The notes beneath the pieces were generated by a model, which ran no database searches, had not been told where the DNA came from, and saw only the letters and a program-made list of their open reading frames with translations. The position numbers and the translations under genes were made by a program. Shown one piece after another: positions 7,025-11,655 of a stretch of 11,655 nucleotides of DNA. Position 1 is the first letter of the stretch. The number at the start of each line of letters is the position of its first letter. This DNA comes from an uncultured Pirellula sp. (GTDB lineage: Bacteria; Planctomycetota; Planctomycetia; Pirellulales; Pirellulaceae). Location of the stretch: the NCBI GenBank assembly GCA_903892365.1, contig CAITIF010000809.1:1-11655 (forward strand). The letters are read 5' to 3'.

Positions 7025-7248
7025 TGTTGGCCATCTCAATTCCAATTGATTTAAAACAAGCTTTCCGAATCATGCATATCCGATTTTTAGGTGATACCTT
7101 ACAAGCGATCATGTTCCCATCCGAAACCGGCTGGACAGTCTATGCGCATCCAGAACTGGCCCACGATTTTCAATATTGGGCTTCGAACAAATTAGCTATA
7201 CTGAACGGCGGGAACAATCGTAGACCGAGCGAACAAGGCCCGCAGTGA
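7021..7248 (+). CDS. Doubtful small ORF, 75 residues, or gene remnant
   Basis: Starts at the ATGA overlap with the preceding short ORF. Residues 17-52 (IMHIRFLGDTLQAIMF to DFQYWASN) look plausibly protein-like. The last 15 codons read into a stretch that may be a dispersed repeat, which suggests the C-terminus is not original. No recognisable domain, signal peptide or membrane segment. No ribosome-binding site beyond the coupling overlap. Confidence 0.25.
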   Translation: MMLAISIPIDLKQAFRIMHIRFLGDTLQAIMFPSETGWTVYAHPELAHDFQYWASNKLAILNGGNNRRPSEQGPQ

Positions 7249-7296
7249 CATAGCAAACGAAGAATCCGTTTTGCCAATTCCGTAGGGACTGCCGAA
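7196..7296. repeat. Possible dispersed planctomycete repeat
   Basis: The minus-strand frame here reads SPYGIGKTDSSFAMSLRALF and onward, and the plus-strand frame reads GTIVDRANKARSDIANEESV. From memory, closely similar strings recur in hypothetical proteins and spacers of Rhodopirellula-type genomes, which would make this a repeat rather than a gene. It starts about 30 bp beyond the stop codon of the FHA-like gene. Only one copy is present in this window, so the call depends on recall. Confidence 0.3.
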
Positions 7297-7326
7297 AGAT
7301 CTTGCAATAAGACAACAGCAATCGAA

Positions 7327-8043
7327 TTATGCGGATGCTGCTACTGCAGAAATAGTCAGGTGTTGAAATCGAAAAACAAACGGCAAAAACGCGCTCATTG
7401 TCCCACCGGGGGAAATCTCAAAGATGTCGATTTTCAAAGTCCTTCGTTCAGATAAATTAATGAGTTCGATTTCTTCGACGCGAACGCGGCGCAAACCTAA
7501 TTGCTTTCTTGAAATGCTGCGCTGCTGAATATCTGCCACCACCAATCGGCCAGTTTCTGGAATCCAAGCTGGGGAAGATGGCTCCCACGGATTCTGTCGG
7601 CCAAGCGTGATGTCTGAAGGGACATTAAATTCGAGAACGCTTTTCGAATTGCATCCCACAATCAACTTCATCTGAACAACTTGATCAAGCTTATTCAACA
7701 GACTGGCTCTTTGCGTATCTGCTAGTTGATGATGAGCCACGAAATGGTCGATGTGAGGCTTGTCGCCCCAAGCACTTCTAGCAAGCCACTCGGCATCGAT
7801 TAGGATCTGCCGGCAGTTAGGCATTGACCAAGCATCACCCAGAAAGGCTTGGTAGTCGCTAGCTTTCCAAGCGGCGATCAGACTAAGGCCTTGGCTTCGC
7901 CAACGCCATTCGAGGTCGGCTGCGCAGAGTTCAGCTCGTCCAACAGGATCACGAAAATCCTTCAGAAGCTCGTTAAGATCAGGGGCAAGCCCGTCTTTCC
8001 AATGAAAATCTAGCCGATCAAGCAACGCTTCCGTCGATGTCAT
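7327..8043 (-). CDS. Sigma-factor partner with kinase-type N-terminus and C-terminal FHA-like domain
   Basis: A 238-residue soluble protein with no signal peptide or membrane helix. Residues 1-115 resemble the helical region that precedes the catalytic domain in planctomycete Ser/Thr kinases: W-x-x-G-x-x-P-x-L-x-x-L-L at 15-27, then RAELCAADLEWRWRSQG (36-52) and a second such unit (YQAFLGD to HFVAHHQ). No kinase motifs (GxGxxG, HRD, DFG) are present. Residues 126-235 look like an FHA fold: ITLGR (145-149), SISRKQLGLR (176-185) and ELINLS (193-198), then LPFVFRFQHLTIS. The usual SxxH phosphothreonine-binding His is Gln181. FHA domains bind phosphothreonine; whether this one does is doubtful. 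The gene begins 22 bp after the sigma-factor stop, without a clear ribosome-binding site, so the two are probably cotranscribed. It may regulate that sigma factor, which is inference. Confidence 0.7.
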   Translation of the reverse strand: MTSTEALLDRLDFHWKDGLAPDLNELLKDFRDPVGRAELCAADLEWRWRSQGLSLIAAWKASDYQAFLGDAWSMPNCRQILIDAEWLARSAWGDKPHIDHFVAHHQLADTQRASLLNKLDQVVQMKLIVGCNSKSVLEFNVPSDITLGRQNPWEPSSPAWIPETGRLVVADIQQRSISRKQLGLRRVRVEEIELINLSERRTLKIDIFEISPGGTMSAFLPFVFRFQHLTISAVAASA

Positions 8044-8065
8044 TGTTGTGGTTGTTCTAAGATCA

Positions 8066-8656
8066 TCAGGAGTCTTCTAGAAGCACGGACTGCCAGCTTT
8101 GCTCAATCTTCTTCAGGATGCGTTGGATGGTTCGTGTGGTTGTGCCAAGACATTCTGCAATGGTAACCACCGAAGCTCCCTGTAGTTTAAGCAAAATGAC
8201 ATCTCGGTGTTTGTCGTCAGGAAGACGTTGCAGCATTTTGTTAAGAAGGTCAGCAACTTCTACAGACTCGGACGGGTCGCCATGCGGGTCGGATGCCAAA
8301 TCAATTCCTTGCAATTGCCCAGATTCATCGGAGAAGTCAGACTGGCCAACAACAATTGCTCCACCCCCTCGCTTTTGAGCCAGCAGGTTTTTGCGAACAT
8401 CGCTGGTTTTCCGAATTGCGATCCGCTTCACCAATCTCCACATTTCATCTTGGTCAACCAAGTTCGGGAACTTACCATTGCGCGCATGTTGGATAAAGCT
8501 ATGAAAAGCGCTTAACGCGATCCCACTCTCATCAGCAACGGGGCGTTGAATCGATCGAACTCGGCTCAAAACCGCCAGCTTCATGCGTGGATAGAACGCA
8601 TCCCAAAGCTGTTCGATAAAAACTGGATCCTCGAAATCAGAAGGCTCGATGGGCAT
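8066..8656 (-). CDS. RNA polymerase sigma factor, ECF family
   Basis: A 196-residue sigma-70 family protein of the extracytoplasmic-function group. Region 2 spans about residues 13-95 (FIEQLWDAFYPRMKLAVL, then DEMWRLVKRIAIRKTSDVRK). A linker of about 40 residues rich in Ser, Asp and Gly follows (100-132). Region 4 is about 134-190 and contains the helix-turn-helix GASVVTIAECLGTTTRTIQRILKK (in two parts, 160-171 and 172-183), which would bind the -35 element. The pattern fits planctomycete ECF factors encoded beside Ser/Thr kinases. No anti-sigma factor with a membrane helix is adjacent; the downstream gene is the FHA-like protein. The ATG is preceded by GAAGAAACAA, a weak ribosome-binding site. 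The factor may have its own promoter in 8657-8760, not clearly identifiable. Confidence 0.9.
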   Translation of the reverse strand: MPIEPSDFEDPVFIEQLWDAFYPRMKLAVLSRVRSIQRPVADESGIALSAFHSFIQHARNGKFPNLVDQDEMWRLVKRIAIRKTSDVRKNLLAQKRGGGAIVVGQSDFSDESGQLQGIDLASDPHGDPSESVEVADLLNKMLQRLPDDKHRDVILLKLQGASVVTIAECLGTTTRTIQRILKKIEQSWQSVLLEDS

Positions 8657-8987
8657 TTGTTTCTTCGTAGTTTTGTTCTCGAATCCCGGAGGATCTTAAT
8701 TCTATTACACAACGACTGGGGACGGAAGCGTGACGGAGCTCAGTGGCAATTTCCTGAGGGTTGCATTTGCATGCATATGCACGGGGGTTTTCATGTCAAG
8801 CATTGGATCTTTGCGACACAGGTACTTCCAGGTAACCAACATCAAAAATTCATGATCTTGAATGGTATCAAGGAAGCATCCGCAGGTGGCAAGCAATAAG
8901 AGCTCAACATCTAGTGAAATTGATTTGCTGAGACCGGATAGCTGCAAGAAGTCATAGACAGGTGGGCTAGCACCTCAAGTCATGACG
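8657..8987. other. Spacer upstream of the sigma factor
   Basis: This stretch between the sigma-factor start and the tRNA terminator shows no credible gene. An 80-codon minus-strand frame (8705-8947) has no ribosome-binding site and an odd composition. Visible structures are a 20-bp near-palindrome at 8762-8781 (TGCATTTGCATGCATATGCA, 18 of 20 positions symmetric) and a short hairpin AGGTG/CACCT at 8960-8975. The sigma-factor promoter should lie here. The best -10-like hexamer on the minus strand is TAGAAT, about 35-50 bases upstream of the start codon, with no good -35. Confidence 0.5.
8762..8781. repeat. 20-bp near-palindrome upstream of the sigma-factor gene
   Basis: TGCATTTGCATGCATATGCA is symmetric except for one base pair (positions 6 and 15). 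It sits about 105 bases upstream of the sigma-factor start codon, where an operator could act on its promoter. Confidence 0.45.
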
Positions 8988-8988
8988 C

Positions 8989-9013
8989 AAAAAAACCCTG
9001 CGATTTGCAGGGT
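8989..9013 (-). terminator. Rho-independent terminator of the tRNA-Glu unit
   Basis: On the minus strand, the stem ACCCTGC / GCAGGGT (7 bp, loop of five bases AAATC) is followed directly by a run of seven T residues. This is a textbook intrinsic terminator. It lies 37 bases beyond the tRNA 3' end. Confidence 0.92.
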
Positions 9014-9050
9014 CTTGATGGTGCCGGATGGCTATTGAAATTGAACCTAG

Positions 9051-9123
9051 TGACCCCGACGGGAGTCGAACCCGTGTTACCGCCGTGAAAGGGCGATGTC
9101 CTAGGCCTCTAGACGACGGGGCC
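9051..9123 (-). tRNA. tRNA-Glu (anticodon UUC)
   Basis: The 73-nt minus-strand sequence folds into a full cloverleaf. The acceptor stem is GGCCCCG with CGGGGTC (one G-U pair). The anticodon stem TCGCC/GGCGG encloses the loop CTTTCAC, giving anticodon TTC, which reads GAA/GAG. The T arm contains GGTTCGACTCC. The discriminator base is A and no CCA is encoded, so CCA must be added after transcription. The gene has its own promoter and intrinsic terminator, so it forms a one-gene unit. Confidence 0.97.
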
Positions 9124-9133
9124 ATGGTGTTGC

Positions 9134-9149
9134 GAATCATTTTTGATTC
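9134..9149. repeat. Perfect 6-bp hairpin in the tRNA-Glu leader
   Basis: GAATCA (9134-9139) and TGATTC (9144-9149) are exact reverse complements around a four-base loop. It falls between the predicted transcription start and the tRNA 5' end, in the leader that RNase P would remove. Confidence 0.5.
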
Positions 9150-9162
9150 ACTACTTTGCGAC

Positions 9163-9190
9163 AGTGTACGAGCTTCCGATTACCTGTCAA
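9163..9190 (-). promoter_or_regulatory. Sigma-70 type promoter of tRNA-Glu
   Basis: On the minus strand, a perfect -35 hexamer TTGACA (9185-9190) and a -10 hexamer TACACT (9163-9168, four of six) are separated by 16 bases. Transcription would start near 9156, giving a leader of about 33 nt before the tRNA. The promoter lies between csrA and the tRNA, so the tRNA need not depend on csrA transcription. Confidence 0.75.
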
Positions 9191-9241
9191 GCCGAGACAT
9201 GAAAGCCAGCTGGAAACTTGCCTAAAATGGAGCCCAAGAAT

Positions 9242-9460
9242 TTAAATGTCTTCTGTACGCTCGGGTTCGCGGGCTTGCTCGTTTCCTTGATCGTCCAGAT
9301 TTCGCTGAATAGCATCAAACACCTCGCGGCGGTGCACAGGCACCTCACGCGGAGCTTCGACCCCCAAGCGGACTTTGTCGCCACGAATTTCGACCACGAC
9401 TATCGTGATCTCGTTATTGATGACGATGCTCTCGTTCTTTTTTCGAGATAGTACTAACAT
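9242..9460 (-). CDS. csrA: Carbon storage regulator, RNA-binding translational regulator
   Basis: CsrA (RsmA) is a small dimeric protein that binds GGA-containing mRNA leaders and controls their translation or stability. The 72-residue sequence has the family core: MLVLSRKKNESI at 1-12, GDKVRLGVEAPREVPVHRREV at 27-47 in two adjoining strands, and the RNA-contact residues Leu4 and Arg44 known from E. coli CsrA. A charged C-terminal tail (about 56-72, DDQGNEQAREPERTEDI) makes it about 11 residues longer than E. coli CsrA. A strong ribosome-binding site (AGGAAGGGAAG) precedes the ATG. The gene stands alone, with the 610-residue membrane protein divergent upstream and the tRNA-Glu unit downstream. 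No flagellar or fliW gene is nearby. Confidence 0.96.
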   Translation of the reverse strand: MLVLSRKKNESIVINNEITIVVVEIRGDKVRLGVEAPREVPVHRREVFDAIQRNLDDQGNEQAREPERTEDI

Positions 9461-9497
9461 GACTTCCCTTCCTCTGATCCTTGGGCAAAATACCCAA
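9461..9497 (-). promoter_or_regulatory. csrA leader with three GGA motifs and a hairpin
   Basis: On the minus strand, the last 20 bases before the csrA ATG contain GGA at 9478-9480, 9470-9472 and 9465-9467; the last two overlap the ribosome-binding site. Directly upstream, TTGGG (9493-9497) and CCCAA (9481-9485) can form a short hairpin with a seven-base loop. CsrA binds GGA motifs, ideally two at once, and several csrA genes repress their own translation this way. Autoregulation here is inferred. Confidence 0.5.
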
Positions 9498-9604
9498 CTC
9501 CTAAAATGGTTGTAGATTCAATTTGCTTGATGCTGCTCAAGATGGCTTTGAATGGCTACTCACTTGATCTATGTACCCCCAACTCTAAATGCAACTATGT
9601 GACA

Positions 9605-9632
9605 GTCAAGAAAAACGCGGGGCTGTCAAGAA
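9605..9632. repeat. Direct repeat GTCAAGAA, two copies 20 nt apart
   Basis: Exact copies occur at 9605-9612 and 9625-9632, a spacing of about two helical turns, in the 269-bp divergent region between csrA and the membrane-protein gene. The layout could place two regulator subunits on one face of the DNA. No other promoter element stands out here, and the plus-strand gene has no clear ribosome-binding site. Confidence 0.45.
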
Positions 9633-9729
9633 GAATTTTCCAAAAATTTACTTGAAGATTGGTCCTGGCTGCTCAATCGTCACTGGTTTCCAGTTCTAGA
9701 ACCGTTGTTCCCCAAAGTACCGCTCCATC

Positions 9730-11562
9730 ATGGCAAATCCCAAAACGGAACCTGTTCGAGCGATTGCTCAGTCGATTTGGTTGGATTTTTCGGTAGTTTT
9801 CTGTGTTTTTCTAGTTTACGCAGTCTACATGGTCCCTTCGGTTAACGAACCTCATTATTGGACCAAAGCAGCTCATTTCTGGGATCCCGGTTTCGGGAAG
9901 GGGGATCTTTTCTTGGAATCGGGCGATGCTCATTGGCTTTTCTTCGCCACTTTTGGATATTTGACTCAGTGGATCGAGATTTCCCAAGCGGTTTGGACCG
10001 GCCGATTCCTTGTTTGGATCGGCTTGGCGTCGTCATGGACTTTTTTAGCGAGGTCCTTATGGGTGGTTGACCGGAATTCGGGACCCGTCCATCAGTATAT
10101 GCCTATGACAGGAACCGTCTGGGGAATCATTTGGCTTTGCGGCATGCACTGGGGCCACTGGGCGGGCGAATGGGTGATCGGTGGCTGCGAATCGAAGGGT
10201 GTCGCATATGCCTTTCTCTTTCTTGGGCTTGCAATGGCGATTCGTCGGCAATGGACTTACGCATGGACATTTTTAGGGTTCGCAAGTGCATTTCACGTGG
10301 TGACCGGGATTTGGGTCATTTTGTGCGTCGCTTGTGTTTCGTTTTTTCTCGACTTTGCAGCGGCAGAACCAAGACAGTTGGGTATTGCTAATCCCTGGAC
10401 CATGCGATTTCGGCGATGGATCGGTACCAATAGGAACGGCTGGCTCCTTTGCATGATCGGAGTGCTGATTGGTGCTTTCCCCGCACTTTTGATTGACTGG
10501 AACGCTACCCCCTCCGTAGCATCGGAAAGTGCAGTCAAGCAGGCATACCTACGACTAGGACATCATTTGGTTCCTACACGATTCAGCCCTGAACGGTGGA
10601 GATGGTTTGGAGCAGAGCTTCTGATCGCTTTGTTCCTCGTTGTTGCGATTGCATTCTCGAAGCCTTCCAAGAAAGCCGGCCAGGTAGATGTCGAGGTTTC
10701 GAAGTATCTTCCTAATTTGTTTTGGTCGATGGCAATGGATTGGCAGCACGCTTTCCGAAGCTTCCCGCGTGGAATCCAGTTTATTTTTGGTTGTGGTTTG
10801 TTCGCTTTTGCAATCGCGATGATAGGGCTGACCATCGATCTGGTTTTTTCGACGCAGCGACCTGAAATTGCGGCCAAAATCCTCCGCTTTTACTGGTTTC
10901 GATGGAACGACGTGGCAATGCCCATGATGATCGGAGCGGTTGCGATTGCGTTTGGATCGGGCTGGATCGTCCATCAGACGAAACCGAAAAGAATGCAATG
11001 GCTGGTGTGGATCGCTATCTTGTGTCCAGGCTCTTTACTGCTTTATGTGCGTCTGGATGGGGCACTCCGAGAAACAATCCCTGCAGGTGACAAGGCTCAT
11101 CTGATCGTCAAGACCGACACGCCGGAAGATCAGCAAAAACATTATCGGGATTGGGTAGCGGTCTGCCAATGGATCAAGGAAAACACAGACAAGGAAGGAC
11201 TGTGGCTGACTCCTCGACGCCAACAATCCTTCAAATGGCACACAGGCCGCGCTGAGCTCGCTTGCTGGAAAGACGCTCCGCAAAACGCAGTTGCCCTGGT
11301 TGAATGGGGGAGTCGACTTGCCAATGCATATCAGTATAACGAGCAAAAAATCTTGCAACCTTGGACAGAACAAAAGCTCCTTGATCTTCGTAACCAATAT
11401 GGCATAAGGTATGTTTTGTTGGATAGAAGAGTATTGCGTCAGTCGCCGCTGTTGCTTCCAATGCTCTACCCAACTAACGACGATTCGAACTCAACCTTTG
11501 CCGTTTTCGAATTCCAAGATTCCAAATCTACCCCTGCAAACAATCTGCCAACGAAACCATAA
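9730..11562 (+). CDS. Polytopic membrane protein, DUF6798-like, planctomycete type
   Basis: A 610-residue inner-membrane protein of unknown function. About ten hydrophobic segments are visible, roughly at 18-35, 92-112, 129-147, 157-172, 178-207, 236-255, 294-310, 348-373, 396-413 and 422-440. A soluble C-terminal domain of about 150 residues follows. Recognisable stretches are NEPHYWTKAAHFWDP (39-53), ESKGVAYAFLFLGLA (154-168), SAFHVVTGIW (186-195), RFYWFRWNDVAMPM (386-399) and FKWHTGRAELACWKDAPQNA (501-520). I associate these with DUF6798 proteins, which have the general look of GT-C type membrane glycosyltransferases: many helices, an early acidic loop and a C-terminal soluble domain. Glycosyl transfer is a guess. 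No ribosome-binding site is evident; the start is the first ATG and suits the first helix. The next gene begins three bases after this stop. Confidence 0.8.
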   Translation: MANPKTEPVRAIAQSIWLDFSVVFCVFLVYAVYMVPSVNEPHYWTKAAHFWDPGFGKGDLFLESGDAHWLFFATFGYLTQWIEISQAVWTGRFLVWIGLASSWTFLARSLWVVDRNSGPVHQYMPMTGTVWGIIWLCGMHWGHWAGEWVIGGCESKGVAYAFLFLGLAMAIRRQWTYAWTFLGFASAFHVVTGIWVILCVACVSFFLDFAAAEPRQLGIANPWTMRFRRWIGTNRNGWLLCMIGVLIGAFPALLIDWNATPSVASESAVKQAYLRLGHHLVPTRFSPERWRWFGAELLIALFLVVAIAFSKPSKKAGQVDVEVSKYLPNLFWSMAMDWQHAFRSFPRGIQFIFGCGLFAFAIAMIGLTIDLVFSTQRPEIAAKILRFYWFRWNDVAMPMMIGAVAIAFGSGWIVHQTKPKRMQWLVWIAILCPGSLLLYVRLDGALRETIPAGDKAHLIVKTDTPEDQQKHYRDWVAVCQWIKENTDKEGLWLTPRRQQSFKWHTGRAELACWKDAPQNAVALVEWGSRLANAYQYNEQKILQPWTEQKLLDLRNQYGIRYVLLDRRVLRQSPLLLPMLYPTNDDSNSTFAVFEFQDSKSTPANNLPTKP

Positions 11563-11564
11563 GC

Positions 11565-11655
11565 TTGAACAAAAAGAAGGCTCAACCAACGGCTCCTTCG
11601 TCGAAGCCTAAAAAGAAAGAAGGCAAAGCTGCCGAAGCGAAGGCGACGAACGCCC
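11565..11655 (+). CDS. Start of a Lys/Ala-rich protein (runs off the right edge)
   Basis: A TTG at 11565-11567, two bases after the TAA of the membrane-protein gene, opens a frame that stays open for all 30 codons left in the window. It reads (M)NKKKAQPTAPSSKPKKKEG followed by KAAEAKATNA, a basic low-complexity leader of the sort found ahead of an ordered domain in longer planctomycete proteins. The other two frames close soon. The tight spacing suggests coupled translation with the upstream gene. No ATG or Shine-Dalgarno sequence supports the start, which is therefore uncertain. Confidence 0.45.
   Translation, partial: MNKKKAQPTAPSSKPKKKEGKAAEAKATNA

Larger units (their letters stand above)
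6464..7326. other. Long stretch without a convincing gene
   Basis: This 863-bp stretch between converging genes (NIPSNAP on plus, FHA-like protein on minus) has no ORF of recognisable family on either strand. It contains a hairpin (6584-6615), a folded-looking segment (6702-6725), a near-palindrome (6761-6779), short plus-strand ORFs (6529-6672, 6896-7024 and 7021-7248) and a possible dispersed repeat (7196-7296). The ORF at 6529-6672 (47 codons, MQCHAPNGEELVNS start) has protein-like composition but no ribosome-binding site or known relatives that I can name. I read the region as intergenic DNA with remnants of older genes. Confidence 0.55.

Noticed and set aside
8705..8947. 80-codon minus-strand frame upstream of the sigma factor
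   Set aside because: No ribosome-binding site, unusual composition, and it covers the near-palindrome. More likely promoter or leader DNA.
9051..9123. tRNA-Glu as an integration site with a flanking mobile element
   Set aside because: No duplicate of the tRNA 3' end and no integrase gene is visible in the window.
10555..10998. 147-codon minus-strand frame opposite the 610-residue membrane protein
   Set aside because: It is an antisense shadow of membrane-spanning codons and has no domain.
1..11655. CRISPR array, insertion sequence, prophage or toxin-antitoxin pair
   Set aside because: I found no regularly spaced repeats, transposase or integrase motifs, phage genes or toxin-antitoxin signatures.

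Overview
The window looks like a chromosomal segment of a planctomycete, probably a Pirellulaceae-type organism such as Rhodopirellula or Blastopirellula. The evidence is a DUF1559 pseudopilin-like protein with the H-X9-DG C-terminal motif, an extracytoplasmic-function sigma factor paired with an FHA-like partner whose N-terminus resembles planctomycete Ser/Thr kinases, a secreted double NIPSNAP protein, a polytopic membrane protein of DUF6798 type, and intergenic inverted repeats of a kind I associate with these genomes. The lineage is inferred from gene content only. No database search was possible.

Positions 1-3401 (minus strand) hold a compact operon read from right to left: hisE, hisG, argS, and the first 49 codons of an ABC-2 export permease that runs off the left edge. 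Junctions are a 4-base overlap (GTGA), a 2-base gap and a 9-base gap, so the genes are probably cotranscribed and translationally coupled. The first two are histidine biosynthesis enzymes and the third charges tRNA-Arg. The permease is functionally unrelated.

Positions 3402-3791 are non-coding and carry two strong inverted repeats. Positions 3792-4745 (minus) encode the DUF1559 protein. A divergent spacer with a 16-nt-period direct repeat separates it from a small DUF3817 membrane protein (5099-5416, plus) and a secreted NIPSNAP protein (5618-6463, plus).

Positions 6464-7326 contain no convincing gene. They hold hairpins, small ORFs (two of which overlap by ATGA) and a possible dispersed repeat. 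I read this stretch as decayed or intergenic DNA.

Positions 7327-8656 (minus) hold a two-gene unit: an ECF sigma factor and a 238-residue protein with a kinase-type N-terminal region and a terminal FHA-like fold, but no kinase domain. Then comes a 394-bp spacer, a complete tRNA-Glu(UUC) unit with its own promoter and Rho-independent terminator (minus), and csrA (minus). The csrA leader has three GGA motifs and a hairpin, which suggests autoregulation. Divergent from csrA is the 610-residue membrane protein (9730-11562, plus), followed immediately by the start of a Lys/Ala-rich protein (TTG start) that runs off the right edge.

I did not find a clear new defence, mobile or biosynthetic system. 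The most informative oddities are the kinase-less sigma/FHA pair with decayed-looking DNA downstream, the heptad-like insertion in ArgS, the paired inverted repeats, and the csrA leader.
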